DNA of 37,198 bases from Chloroflexota bacterium (GTDB lineage: Bacteria; Chloroflexota; Anaerolineae; Aggregatilineales; Ch27): positions 1 through 37,198 of the forward strand of contig JAIOAT010000027.1 in the NCBI GenBank assembly GCA_019873685.1. Direction: 5' to 3'. Below, piece after piece: positions 1 through 8,417 of the stretch. The position numbers were made by a program, and so were the translations under genes. The notes under the pieces were generated by a model. That model was given only the letters and a program-made list of their open reading frames with translations, had not been told where the DNA came from and ran no database searches. The first letter of the stretch is position 1. Each line of letters opens with the position of its first letter.

Positions 1-1374
1 CACAATCGACACGCGGTGAACAGGATCAGCGCTGGGCAGCAGGCTGGCCACCAGGGCGTGTCCCATTTCGTGGTAGGCTACAATGCGGCGTTCACGGTCG
101 CTAAGGGCGCGGTTCTGACGCTCCAGACCCATCATGACCCGGTCGGCGGCGTTTTCGAAATCAATCATCTCCACCTTATCAGCGCCCCGCCGCGCCGCCA
201 GCAGGGCCGCTTCATTGACCAGGTTTTCCAGCTCCGCGCCGGCAAAGCCCGGTGTGCGGGCGGCAATCACGTCCAGGTCGACGCGCTCATCCAGGACAAT
301 GTTCCGGGTATGGACTTCCAGGATGGCGCGCCTGCCCTTGCGGTCCGGCTTGTCCACCACGATCTGGCGGTCAAAGCGCCCCGGACGCAGCAGAGCCGGA
401 TCAAGGACTTCCGGCCTGTTGGTGGCGGCCATGATGATCACGCCGGAGCGACTGTCAAAGCCATCCATTTCCGAAAGCAGCTGGTTGAGGGTTTGCTCGC
501 GCTCCTCATGCGTGACGGGAGATTGCTGGCCGCCGCGTGCGCGCCCGATGGCGTCAATCTCGTCGATGAAGATGATGCAGGGGGCTTTTTCCCGCGCCTG
601 TTTGAACAGGTCGCGCACCCTGGCCGCGCCCACGCCAACGAAAATCTCGATAAAATCGGAACCGGTCAGGCTGAAGAAAGGCACGCGAGCTTCCCCGGCC
701 ACGGCCCGCGCCAGCAGCGTCTTGCCCGTGCCCGGCGGCCCGACGAGCAGCACGCCCTTGGGCACGCGCCCGCCAAGACGCTGGTAGTGTTCCGGCGATT
801 TGAGAAAGTCCACAATCTCGCGCAACTCGGCGACGGCCTCGTCCGCGCCGGCAACCTGCTCAAAAGTGACGTCCACACTGCCCTGATCCCACACACGGGC
901 GCGGTTGCTACCAAACATCAACGCCTGGTGCTGGCCGGGCAGACGATTGATCAGAAAGCGCCAGGCCAGGGCCAGCACAATCACCGGCGCGACCCACGAC
1001 AGCAGGGTCATCAGGAAGCCGGGTTCCTGCGGCTGAATCCCGGCGAATTCCACACCGGCCGCCTGCAGCCGTTCCAGCAGCTGCGAATCGTCCATATTAG
1101 GCAAACGCTGGACGGTGAATACCTGTTCCTGGCCGCCAACCACCGTGAACCAGAGGATGTCTTTATCGCGGATGAGCACGCTCTTGACCTGCCCGCTCTC
1201 CAGAGCAGCCAGGAATTCGCTGTACAGCCTGACCTCCGGCTCAAGGGGCGGGAACAGCAGCCACTGGACGCCTAACCAGATACCGATGGAGACCAGCACA
1301 TAAATGAGAGAGAAAATCCACTGGCGTCGTCGGTTCTCGCGTTGCAGTTTGTCGGCCTGTTCTTTCTCTTTCAT
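1..1374 (-). CDS. ftsH: ATP-dependent zinc metalloprotease FtsH, 3' truncated by the window edge
   Basis: Read directly from the minus strand; 458 residues are present and the frame is open at base 1. FtsH is a membrane-anchored AAA+ protease that unfolds and degrades damaged membrane and short-lived cytosolic proteins. Visible in order: charged N-terminus, membrane helix at about residues 19-41, a short extracytoplasmic domain, second helix at about 110-130, Walker A GPPGTGKT at 212-219, Walker B IIFIDEID at 267-274, second region of homology [19 protein letters not shown], and the zinc motif HEMGH at 435-439. The usual form is HEAGH, so Met replaces Ala between the catalytic residues. The third zinc ligand and C-terminus lie outside the window. 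The ATG at 1374 is the first in-frame start before the hydrophobic helix. Family assignment is secure. Confidence 0.96.
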   Translation of the reverse strand, partial: MKEKEQADKLQRENRRRQWIFSLIYVLVSIGIWLGVQWLLFPPLEPEVRLYSEFLAALESGQVKSVLIRDKDILWFTVVGGQEQVFTVQRLPNMDDSQLLERLQAAGVEFAGIQPQEPGFLMTLLSWVAPVIVLALAWRFLINRLPGQHQALMFGSNRARVWDQGSVDVTFEQVAGADEAVAELREIVDFLKSPEHYQRLGGRVPKGVLLVGPPGTGKTLLARAVAGEARVPFFSLTGSDFIEIFVGVGAARVRDLFKQAREKAPCIIFIDEIDAIGRARGGQQSPVTHEEREQTLNQLLSEMDGFDSRSGVIIMAATNRPEVLDPALLRPGRFDRQIVVDKPDRKGRRAILEVHTRNIVLDERVDLDVIAARTPGFAGAELENLVNEAALLAARRGADKVEMIDFENAADRVMMGLERQNRALSDRERRIVAYHEMGHALVASLLPSADPVHRVSIV

Positions 1375-1522
1375 CACCGATACCCTGACCACACTCCAGA
1401 CGGAGTGGAACGCACCTTCATCCGCTAACAACCCTCAGTACCGCTCCGGGTGGGGCAGGTTCGCTGGCAGCGTCCCCGGTAGGCGGGGCGCCTGAAGCGC
1501 CGCTAACCTGTTCCCTATACAA

Positions 1523-1530
1523 AGTATACA
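1523..1530 (-). promoter_or_regulatory. possible -10 element for ftsH
   Basis: On the minus strand TTGTATACT contains the -10-like hexamer TATACT about 150 bases upstream of the ftsH start, in an AT-rich island inside GC-rich sequence. No convincing -35 hexamer sits 16-18 bases upstream, so this is only a candidate. Confidence 0.3.
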
Positions 1531-1571
1531 AGATTTGCCGGGGAAGCGGGTGACGCAGGCCGGGGAAATAG

Positions 1572-1608
1572 CAGGCGGCCCTGGATCGGGCAGAACCAGG
1601 GCCGCCTG
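1572..1608 (-). terminator. hairpin terminator downstream of the M23 peptidase gene
   Basis: Perfect 13-bp inverted repeat (CAGGCGGCCCTGG at 1572-1584 with its complement at 1596-1608, 11-nt loop), 23 bases after the stop of the M23 gene on the minus strand. It is followed on that strand by GCTATTTCC, a poor U-tract, so it may be an intrinsic terminator of moderate strength or a factor-assisted one. Confidence 0.6.
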
Positions 1609-1630
1609 TGCATCTTAGAGGACATCCGGC

Positions 1631-2974
1631 TCAGAAGCCGACATAGAGCAGCGGATCGGTGGGGATGTCGTTGTAGCGGATCTCAAAGTGCAGGTGCGGG
1701 CCGCTGGAGTTGCCGGTGCTGCCCACCCCGCCAATCACGCCGCCAGCGGGAACCATCTGCCCGCAGCCGACATCGATCCGGCTGAGGTGGCCGTAGAAGG
1801 TGGTGAAGGGGCCGTGCGCCAGCACCACCAGGTAGCCGTAACCCCAGTCGTTCCAGCCGCGGTAGATCACCCGCCCCGGAGAGGCCGCATAGACCGGCGC
1901 GCCCGGCGAAGCGGAGAGATCGACGCCAGTATGGAAAGCGGTGAAGCCGCGCACCCATGCATACGACGATAGCGGCCGGGCGAAGTATCCTGTGCCGCCC
2001 GGATTCGGCTGGCGGCCACAACTCCCCGGCTGGCCCGGTGCGAAGGAGATATACCCGGCCTCGGAGGAGCCGCCGCCCCCGCCGCCGGAACGCTCCACGA
2101 CCGGGTTGTACGTCCAGTCGTTGTAGGTGCTCGTCCCGCCGGGGACGACCACGTACGTCCCACTGCGGACGATCGTCTCCGGCGTAGCTCCGAACAGATC
2201 GTTGTATTCCGAATTGATGATGTCGTAGGGGTCAACGTTGTACTTGTCGGCAATAGACTGGATGGTCTCATCGACCAGGGCGCGGTGATAGACGCCGTCA
2301 ACCGGCAGGATGTAGAGCTGGTTGCCGGGCCGCAGCGCAAAGACCACATTGCGGTCATTCGACCAGGCGATGGTGTCCTTTTCCAGCCCGTAACGCTCGG
2401 CAATAGCGGTGATGGTGTCGCCTTCCTGGATCGTGTAGGTGATCACCTCGGCGCGCGGGCGCTCCGGCACGATCGTGAAGGGGCTATCCCGGCGTTCCAC
2501 CGGCTCGTAGGAAACGTTGAGATCAGCCGGCGGGCGGGAAAGCAGAGCGGCAATTTGCTCCGGGCCAAGCGTCGGCTCGATCGCCGGGAGCGGGCCGCCC
2601 TGTGCCGGGACGGTCAACGGCGTGCTCGTCGGCGGAACGGTAGCGGCCTGGACAGGCGGAGGCGGTGTTTCCGCCGTTGCGCCGCGCAGGAGAGGCAGGC
2701 CGACGATCAGACCAGCGATGATGGTCAGCGCGGCAGCCAGCAGGACCAGCGCCAGCCCCAGCGCGCGCCGCCACATCGGCAGTTCATCCGGCGTCTCGTC
2801 GCTGCCGACTGGCCGCATCACCTGCGACGGGCTGGTATCGGCCAGCGGGTCGATGGGCGGCTCATCATCCAGGCGGACCGGCGGCAGGCCGCGGGGCGGC
2901 GTCTGTTGCGGATCCTCCGCTGGAAGCTCGGATTCGTCGGGGGTTGCTTCGTGATCAGCAGTAAACCAGCTCAT
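1631..2974 (-). CDS. LysM-domain M23 family metalloendopeptidase (membrane-anchored)
   Basis: 447 residues from an ATG at 2974 preceded by GAGGATA. An in-frame start at 3061 exists but would add residues unlike the rest and run into the terminator hairpin of the upstream tRNA. Order: acidic, proline-rich cytoplasmic N-terminus, one membrane helix (about 68-97), Pro/Thr linker, LysM repeats (first at about 180-225, starting ITYTIQEGDTITAIAERYG, then a second), a Gly/Ser linker, and a C-terminal peptidase M23 domain. Zinc ligands are seen in FHTGVDL (HxxxD) and in HLHFE (HxH); the GHLS motif is also present. M23 enzymes cut peptide cross-links in peptidoglycan, so a role in wall remodelling is inferred. 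Target bond unknown. Confidence 0.93.
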   Translation of the reverse strand: MSWFTADHEATPDESELPAEDPQQTPPRGLPPVRLDDEPPIDPLADTSPSQVMRPVGSDETPDELPMWRRALGLALVLLAAALTIIAGLIVGLPLLRGATAETPPPPVQAATVPPTSTPLTVPAQGGPLPAIEPTLGPEQIAALLSRPPADLNVSYEPVERRDSPFTIVPERPRAEVITYTIQEGDTITAIAERYGLEKDTIAWSNDRNVVFALRPGNQLYILPVDGVYHRALVDETIQSIADKYNVDPYDIINSEYNDLFGATPETIVRSGTYVVVPGGTSTYNDWTYNPVVERSGGGGGGSSEAGYISFAPGQPGSCGRQPNPGGTGYFARPLSSYAWVRGFTAFHTGVDLSASPGAPVYAASPGRVIYRGWNDWGYGYLVVLAHGPFTTFYGHLSRIDVGCGQMVPAGGVIGGVGSTGNSSGPHLHFEIRYNDIPTDPLLYVGF

Positions 2975-3037
2975 CAGCGTTATATCCTCATACTCATTCC
3001 ATCCAACGTATGCCCCCCGCAATGCGTCCGGTAGGAT

Positions 3038-3073
3038 AACACAAACCCTCCGGCACGCCAAGCGGCGGAGGGT
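3038..3073 (-). terminator. intrinsic terminator after tRNA-Ser
   Basis: On the minus strand ACCCTCCG and CGGAGGGT (3066-3073 and 3045-3052) form an 8-bp stem with a 13-nt loop, followed by TTGTGTT. It lies 11 bases past the tRNA 3' end and insulates the M23 gene from tRNA transcription. Confidence 0.7.
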
Positions 3074-3083
3074 CTGGTTCAGG

Positions 3084-3169
3084 CGGAGAGGGCGGGATTC
3101 GAACCCGCGAGGGGGTTAACCCTACTCGCGTTCCAGGCGAGCGCATTAGGCCATCTATGCTACCTCTCC
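3084..3169 (-). tRNA. tRNA-Ser (anticodon GGA)
   Basis: 86-nt class II tRNA. Acceptor stem GGAGAGG pairs with CCTCTCC, discriminator G; anticodon stem CTCGC/GCGAG encloses loop CTGGAAC, giving anticodon GGA. A long variable arm (AGGGTTAACCCC region) and a T-arm with GGTTCGAATCC are typical for serine tRNAs. The 3' CCA is not encoded. It reads UCC and UCU codons. Confidence 0.96.
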
Positions 3170-3221
3170 GGATAGGTTTGCCCGGTCGGCAAAACGCCGG
3201 CAGGCGGCCCTGTGCGTTCTG

Positions 3222-3230
3222 ATTATAGCA
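3222..3230 (-). promoter_or_regulatory. extended -10 promoter of tRNA-Ser
   Basis: Minus-strand TGCTATAAT is a perfect TATAAT with the TGn extension, placed about 53 bases upstream of the mature tRNA 5' end. The -35 region (CTGGAA) is weak, as is common with an extended -10. Confidence 0.65.
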
Positions 3231-3257
3231 AATCCCTGCCGCGTTTCCAGAGCCGAT

Positions 3258-4070
3258 TCACCCCCCGCGCAGGGCGATCAGAGCCGCCAGCAGCGCGCCC
3301 AGATTTTCAAAGATATGATCCGGCTGGAAAGGGCTGCCCGGCAGATCGGCGGCCTGCGTCTCCCCGCTGAGCACCAGGGCGGTCTGGATCGGCGCGGCCT
3401 GCCCCATCGCGATGTCGGTGTACAGCCGGTCGCCGACCATGCACAGCGCCTTTAGCGGCAGCCCCAGCCGCGCCGCCGCCATCTCCAGGATATGGCGGTT
3501 GGGTTTGCCGATGATCACCTCCGGGCGGCGGCGGGTTGATGCTTCCACAAAGGCGATGATTGCGCCGATATCGGGGATGACGCCACCGGCTACCGGGCAA
3601 TTGAAGTCGGGATGGGTGGCGATATACGGCAGCCCGGCCCGCACCAGGTCACACAGCCGGGTCAGCCGGGCGTAATCGATGGTCGTATCAAAGCCCAGGA
3701 CGACGCAATCCGGCGCGTCCATATCGGATTCAAAGCCAAAGGCGCGGAACTCCTCGACCAGATCGGGCGTGCCAAAGATGGCCGGACGGGTGTACGGGGT
3801 CTGCGCCCGCAGGTACTGGGCCGTAGCGGAGCCAGAAGTCAGGATGCGCTCCGGGGGAACCGTCAACCCCAGCCCGGCCAGCTTGCGGACATAGGCGGCA
3901 CCGTTGCGTGACGAGTTGTTAGTCAGCAGCAGGACGGGCAATCCCTCCCGCGCAGTATAGGCCAGGAAGTCCGCCGCGCCGGGCAGCAGGCGATCGCTCA
4001 GGTAGAGCGTGCCATCCATATCCAGCAGAAAGCCGCGAACAGCTGCCAGCGGGCGAGCAACGTCGTTCAC
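3258..4070 (-). CDS. HAD-superfamily subclass IIA phosphatase (NagD-like)
   Basis: 270 residues, starting with GTG at 4070 behind a good ribosome site (GAGGTGAAGG, about 6 bases away). Motif I DMDGT at 17-21 (catalytic Asp nucleophile and acid/base), motif II TNNSS, IIA cap domain in the middle, then GKPN (Lys of motif III) and motif IV GDRLYTDI that binds magnesium. Length and motif order fit the NagD/AraL/phosphoglycolate group, which dephosphorylates small phosphometabolites such as sugar phosphates, 2-phosphoglycolate or nucleoside monophosphates. The substrate cannot be read from sequence. It sits between two tRNA genes with no partner gene, consistent with a metabolite-repair role (inference). 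Confidence 0.9.
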   Translation of the reverse strand: MNDVARPLAAVRGFLLDMDGTLYLSDRLLPGAADFLAYTAREGLPVLLLTNNSSRNGAAYVRKLAGLGLTVPPERILTSGSATAQYLRAQTPYTRPAIFGTPDLVEEFRAFGFESDMDAPDCVVLGFDTTIDYARLTRLCDLVRAGLPYIATHPDFNCPVAGGVIPDIGAIIAFVEASTRRRPEVIIGKPNRHILEMAAARLGLPLKALCMVGDRLYTDIAMGQAAPIQTALVLSGETQAADLPGSPFQPDHIFENLGALLAALIALRGG

Positions 4071-4290
4071 CCTTCACCTCTTCTAGCGAACAATCAGCCA
4101 CACGCGGCCCAGAGCATACTGTGCGGGGCGTCTTTGCGCCACGCCTCAGGCATTCTTCCCGCCAAAAAAGGTTTTCAATTCGCCGCAGATCGATTACACT
4201 ACAGGGTGTCAGCATGTGTGGCGCAGTTTTGAGAAGGAGTCGGGGGACTTGCCGACCGGTGTGCGGGCAGCGGCGGCCTGCACCAGACCA

Positions 4291-4319
4291 TTGTCAATGC
4301 GGCGGCGCTGTGCTATACT
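4291..4319 (+). promoter_or_regulatory. sigma-70-type promoter of tRNA-Val
   Basis: TTGTCA at 4291-4296 and TATACT at 4314-4319 with a 17-bp spacer and a TGC extension next to the -10. The predicted start near 4326 is only about 7 bases before the mature tRNA, so the leader is very short. Confidence 0.8.
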
Positions 4320-4332
4320 ACAGTGCATCAAT

Positions 4333-4406
<74 letters not shown>

Positions 4407-4481
4407 CAGAAAAGCACAAAGCCCGTGTTGCCGCGTGAACGCCGTTCCCGCGGCTTTCGTTTGTGGGAGGGGACACGCCTC

Positions 4482-6365
4482 TTGATAACACGCAACACGC
4501 TGTCCCGCCTGGATCGCTCGCTATCACTTCTGCGCTGGCTGCTGGTAGCCGGCGTCGTCATCCTGGCGCTGGGGATGCCCGCCCTGGACCCGCAACATGG
4601 CGAGTTACTGCGCGGGCAGCTGCTCTTTGCGGCGGTGGTGGGCGCGCTGCTGGCGCTGGCCAACGCCGGGTTGCTGCTCTGGACAACCTCGGATAGCCCG
4701 ATTCCAGGTACAGTCAGCGTCGCTCTCGATACGGCTTACACCCTGCTGCTGTTCTGGGCGTCACATGGCCTGACGCCGGTCTTGCTGGGGGCAGGCACGC
4801 TGCCGATTGTGGTTGGCGCGTTGCGCGTGGGCAGCCTTCATAGTGCGGTCGCCGCGATTACGCTGGCGGCGGCAGCTCCGCTGCTGTATGGCTTTGCCAT
4901 CGCCCCGCACGGCGGCGAGATCACGCCGGTCATGCTGGCCAGCGGCGCTTTGCTGCTGATCGCGGCGTACATTGGCCTGCCCGTCAGCACCGCCTCGCTG
5001 GGCTGGACAGGGCATCAGGCCGCCCTCAAGGCGCAAAAGGAAGAAGCCGACAGGCTACGCGCCGCGCGGGAGCAGGTCCGTGCCATCTACGAGATGGCTT
5101 CCACGCTGAGCGCCACGCTCAATTACCAGGCTGTGCTGGATGCCGCGCTGGACGTGGGCGTGGTCGGTCTGCGCGAGATCGGCTCCAATGCCCGCGTGGT
5201 CAGCGCTGTCCTGCTCTATGACGAGCACACCGGCCAGCTCAAAGTCGCCAACGCGCGCCGCCTGACTCACGCCGATATGAAGAAACAGGTTCCCGGTCGG
5301 CAGGGCGCGCTGGGACTGGCCCTCCGCAAGGCGGAACCGGTCTTCACCAGCGACGCCCGTCGCGACCCGGAACTGCGCTACTTCGTCGCCTTTCAGGATG
5401 CGCGGAGCATCCTGTGCGTGCCTCTGCGAGCCGGCTTTGACAACTACGGCGTGCTGGTCTTTGGCTGTAATGTCCCTAACGCCTTCAGCGAAGATCATGT
5501 TGAACTGCTCTCGGCGATTGCCAGCCAGGCGACCATCGCGTTGCAGAACGCCACGCTATACCAGAACCTGCTGGAGGAAAAAGAGCGGATCATCGAGGTC
5601 GAAGAAGACGCCCGCAAGCAACTCAGCCGCGACCTGCACGACGGCCCGACGCAGGCCGTCGCCGCCATTGCTATGCGCGTCAACTACATCCGCCGCCTGC
5701 TGGAGCGCGACCCCGATCAGGTCCCGGCGGAGTTGCAGAAAGTGGAAGAACTGGCCCGCAAAACCTCCAAAGAACTCCGCCATATGCTCTTCACCCTGCG
5801 CCCGCTGATCCTGGAAACGCAGGGGTTGCTCCCGGCGCTCAAAGAGCTGGCCACCAAGATGCGGGAGACGCACGACCAGAACGTCATCCTGGAAATTCAG
5901 GAGAACGTCGATCGCTACATCTCCGCCCGCGATCAGACGGTGATCTTCAATATCGTCGAGGAAGCGGTCAACAACGCCCGCAAACATGCCGAAGCGGAGC
6001 ACATCTGGGTGCGGCTGGCCCGCCAGGAGCGCTACCTGGTGCTAGAGGTTCAGGATGACGGCGTCGGTTTTGATGTCGGCGCGGTAGACGCCAACTACGA
6101 CCAGCGCGGCAGCCTGGGGATGCTCAGTCTGCGCGAGCGGGCCGAATTACTGGATGGCACGCTGCGCATCGAAAGCGCCGAGGGCCAGGGTACGCGCATC
6201 ACCCTGATCGTGGAGATCGAGCCGGAAGTGCTGGCTGCTGAAGCGAACGGCGCTGAGAAGGCCAGCAGTACCGCCCCCACCCAGCCAGCCACGCCGCCAG
6301 TCGGCTCCCCCACCACCACGCGCACCCGGACGCCGCCCGGCAGCAGCGCAGATCGACAGGCTTAG
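4482..6365 (+). CDS. membrane sensor histidine kinase, NarL/DegS type (GAF, HisKA_3, HATPase_c)
   Basis: 627 residues from a TTG at 4482 with a strong ribosome site (GGAGGGG, 9 bases upstream); longer in-frame starts would lie inside tRNA-Val. Order: about six membrane helices (residues 15-165), a helical linker, a GAF sensor domain (about 200-355), a HisKA_3 dimerisation domain with phospho-acceptor His386 in RDLHDGPTQ, and a HATPase_c domain (NIVEEAVNNARKHAEAEH; DDGVGFD; GSLGMLSLRERAELL). Kinases of this type normally phosphorylate a LuxR/NarL-type response regulator, and none is adjacent. The last 35 or so residues are Thr/Pro-rich low-complexity sequence, unusual for a cytoplasmic kinase tail. 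Signal unknown. Confidence 0.92.
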   Translation: MITRNTLSRLDRSLSLLRWLLVAGVVILALGMPALDPQHGELLRGQLLFAAVVGALLALANAGLLLWTTSDSPIPGTVSVALDTAYTLLLFWASHGLTPVLLGAGTLPIVVGALRVGSLHSAVAAITLAAAAPLLYGFAIAPHGGEITPVMLASGALLLIAAYIGLPVSTASLGWTGHQAALKAQKEEADRLRAAREQVRAIYEMASTLSATLNYQAVLDAALDVGVVGLREIGSNARVVSAVLLYDEHTGQLKVANARRLTHADMKKQVPGRQGALGLALRKAEPVFTSDARRDPELRYFVAFQDARSILCVPLRAGFDNYGVLVFGCNVPNAFSEDHVELLSAIASQATIALQNATLYQNLLEEKERIIEVEEDARKQLSRDLHDGPTQAVAAIAMRVNYIRRLLERDPDQVPAELQKVEELARKTSKELRHMLFTLRPLILETQGLLPALKELATKMRETHDQNVILEIQENVDRYISARDQTVIFNIVEEAVNNARKHAEAEHIWVRLARQERYLVLEVQDDGVGFDVGAVDANYDQRGSLGMLSLRERAELLDGTLRIESAEGQGTRITLIVEIEPEVLAAEANGAEKASSTAPTQPATPPVGSPTTTRTRTPPGSSADRQA

Positions 6366-6429
6366 CGCCTCCAGCTTCTGAATCCCTGGCTTCTTCTCGG
6401 AAGCGGAGCAGCCTTCTCCGTATGGTACG

Positions 6430-6467
6430 CGCCGGGGGGCGCGGCAGCAACCGGACGCCCCCCGGCG
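6430..6467. terminator. hairpin between convergent genes
   Basis: Perfect 12-bp inverted repeat (CGCCGGGGGGCG at 6430-6441, complement at 6456-6467, 14-nt loop) in the 123-bp gap between the kinase and the convergent SH3 protein gene. No U-tract on either side, so it may be a bidirectional transcription barrier rather than a classical terminator. Confidence 0.5.
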
Positions 6468-6488
6468 AATCGTCGTGATCGGTAGCCT

Positions 6489-8225
6489 CTACGGGCTGAT
6501 CTCGCTGATATACAGCGTGCCGGGGATGGCCTGATCGGCGTTCAAGCTGGCCACCCAGATGTCATAGCGCCCGGCTGCCGGGCTGCCAAAGAGGATCTGC
6601 GGGTTGGGGTAGCCCAGGCCGTCATCGTCACAGTACCATGCGCCGTTGGGAGCGTTGATCACCAGGGTGGTATCGCCGCCGCCGATGAAGTAGAAGCGCA
6701 GCAACCCGTAGGGATTGTTGTATTGCACGGAGAAATCCGGGTTGGAGCGGGCAAAACCCCGGCAATTCCCGCCCAGGTACCCCACATTGATCGGCCCGCC
6801 GCTGGTGATGCCGACCGTGCGCGGATCGGGGACGAAGCCGCCGTTCAGCGTGATGCCCCCGTAGGTGGGCGGCGCGCTGAAATCGAGCGTACCGCTGACG
6901 CCAACGTTGACCGAGACCGTGCGCAGCACCTCAGAGTTGTCGCGCAGGATCACCCGCAGCGTATACGACCGGCTGGCGGCGGGGCACTCCTGGCGTGATC
7001 CCTGACCGGCCACGCCCTGGCCTTCGTAGTAGACGGCCTGCACGTTATTCACGTCCCAGGCGACCGTCACGCACTGGCCGGGGGCGATGGTCACGCTGGT
7101 CGCGCCATTGACCGTGAAAGCGATCTGCGGCACCGCGGCGGTAGAAGTCGGCGCGGGGGTGGGACTGGGCGGCGGGATGATCACCGCCAGACCGCCACAG
7201 GGGCCTTCCACCCGTGTCACGCTGCCGGAGACCCAGCCCTGCCGCCCGCTCAGGTTGACCACCCACCAGGTGCCTTCCGGGTTACGCCCGATCACGTCCA
7301 GGTAGTTCCCGACGAAAAGCGACCCGATAGCCGGATAGTTCGTACCGGGGCCGGTGCGCACGTTAACGTTGACGCTGGTGCTGGGCGTAACCCGGCAGAC
7401 GAATGGCGTGGGCGGCAGCATGGAAGTCGGCGTCGGGAATGGCGTGGGCGTGGGGAACGGCGTCACCGTAGGCAGGAGCGCCCCGGTCGCACCGACGGTC
7501 AGCGCCACCGTGAGTGTCCCGCCGATCTCCGCTACCAGCGGGCGGATGATCGCGCTGTAGTTGCCGCGGGTGGGCTGCAGAGTCAGCTGGACGCTGCTCA
7601 GCGCATCGCCATCCAGACCGGCGATCAGCCGTCCGGTCGGCCCAAAAATCTGTGCCAGAAAGGCGAAGCCAGGGCTATTTGTCGCCAGGCTGAGCGTGAG
7701 GGCAACATTGGGGCTGCCGGAAAACAGCAGGTCAACTGGCGGCGAACCGGGCGGTAGATCGAGCGTCACCGGAGCGCCCACCGCCAGCCGCCGCAGCGTA
7801 CCGGCGGCCTGGCCATCCAGCGCCAGGGCGAAGTCGCCCAGCACCCCCTCCCGGCTGGTGACCAGCAGCGCGTATACGCCGGTCGTCGCCAGCCGATGGG
7901 TGATCAGGGCAGTGTTGCCCCCTTCCGGGCTGAAGGGATTATCGTCGCTGATGGCCACCTGGCGCTGATCCGGCCCCAGCAGGCTGAGGCTTGGAATCAG
8001 GCCGCGGGTCAGGCCAACCACCTGGGCGGTGATCTGGTCGCCAGCGTTGCCGCTGAAGCGATAGATCGCAAACGGGGCAGCGCTGGTCAGGCTGCCAGTC
8101 ACACCGCTGCCATAACTGATCGATCCCTGGGCCTGGACGGTGCCTGGCAGCGTCGCCGCCAGGATCAGCGTCGCCGCCAGCAGCCAGCGCCCGGCGCTCT
8201 TGAGACCGGGAATCCGCGTGAACAT
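6489..8225 (-). CDS. exported multidomain protein: PPC-like, SH3b and beta-sandwich domains
   Basis: 578 residues from the ATG at 8225, preceded by GGAGGTG six bases upstream. Signal peptide with hydrophobic core LLAATLILAATLPGTVQAQ and a likely signal peptidase I site after AQA. Residues 30-250 hold two beta-rich PPC-like modules (GDQITAQV...; GVYALLVTS...). A Pro/Thr linker is followed by an SH3b domain (about 278-340: VNVRTGPGTNYPAIG, GWVSGSV), an Ig-like module with paired cysteines (about 365-445), and a C-terminal PPC-like domain with DTTLVINAPNGAWYCDDDG and YDIWV (about 460-578). SH3b modules commonly bind cell-wall peptides; the role here is unknown. Residues 1-445 are clearly homologous to the protein at 22941-24335. 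Confidence 0.85.
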   Translation of the reverse strand: MFTRIPGLKSAGRWLLAATLILAATLPGTVQAQGSISYGSGVTGSLTSAAPFAIYRFSGNAGDQITAQVVGLTRGLIPSLSLLGPDQRQVAISDDNPFSPEGGNTALITHRLATTGVYALLVTSREGVLGDFALALDGQAAGTLRRLAVGAPVTLDLPPGSPPVDLLFSGSPNVALTLSLATNSPGFAFLAQIFGPTGRLIAGLDGDALSSVQLTLQPTRGNYSAIIRPLVAEIGGTLTVALTVGATGALLPTVTPFPTPTPFPTPTSMLPPTPFVCRVTPSTSVNVNVRTGPGTNYPAIGSLFVGNYLDVIGRNPEGTWWVVNLSGRQGWVSGSVTRVEGPCGGLAVIIPPPSPTPAPTSTAAVPQIAFTVNGATSVTIAPGQCVTVAWDVNNVQAVYYEGQGVAGQGSRQECPAASRSYTLRVILRDNSEVLRTVSVNVGVSGTLDFSAPPTYGGITLNGGFVPDPRTVGITSGGPINVGYLGGNCRGFARSNPDFSVQYNNPYGLLRFYFIGGGDTTLVINAPNGAWYCDDDGLGYPNPQILFGSPAAGRYDIWVASLNADQAIPGTLYISEISP

Positions 8226-8268
8226 GAGCACCTCCGTGCACTGCTCAATGGCCTGCTAAATCACCCTG

Positions 8269-8277
8269 ATCGTAGCA
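8269..8277 (-). promoter_or_regulatory. candidate extended -10 for the PPC/SH3b gene
   Basis: Minus-strand TGCTACGAT, 44 bases upstream of the start codon, matches the TGCTAnnnT pattern seen at several other starts in this window. No good -35. Confidence 0.4.
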
Positions 8278-8345
8278 CGATGCGGTGCGGCGCGATATTC
8301 AGGATCAGGCGCCACTCCCAGCCTGTTCCGCGCTTGCCGCGCCGG

Positions 8346-8374
8346 TTCTCCATGAATGGCGGCGCCTGTATAAT
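8346..8374 (+). promoter_or_regulatory. candidate promoter of the propeller/SH3b gene
   Basis: TATAAT at 8369-8374 with a weak -35 (TTCTCC at 8346-8351) at 17-bp spacing, 44 bases upstream of the start at 8418. Confidence 0.5.
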
Positions 8375-8417
8375 GGGCAGCAGGCTGAGGCTATACCTGC
8401 TGGTGAGGAGGGCGATC

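Noticed and set aside
16..1275. Long plus-strand frame of 419 codons over ftsH
   Set aside because: It is the antisense shadow of ftsH, whose minus-strand translation shows all AAA+ and protease motifs.
3919..4215. 98-codon minus-strand frame upstream of the NagD-like gene
   Set aside because: Overlaps the HAD gene in another frame, has Cys/Arg-rich composition and no ribosome site.
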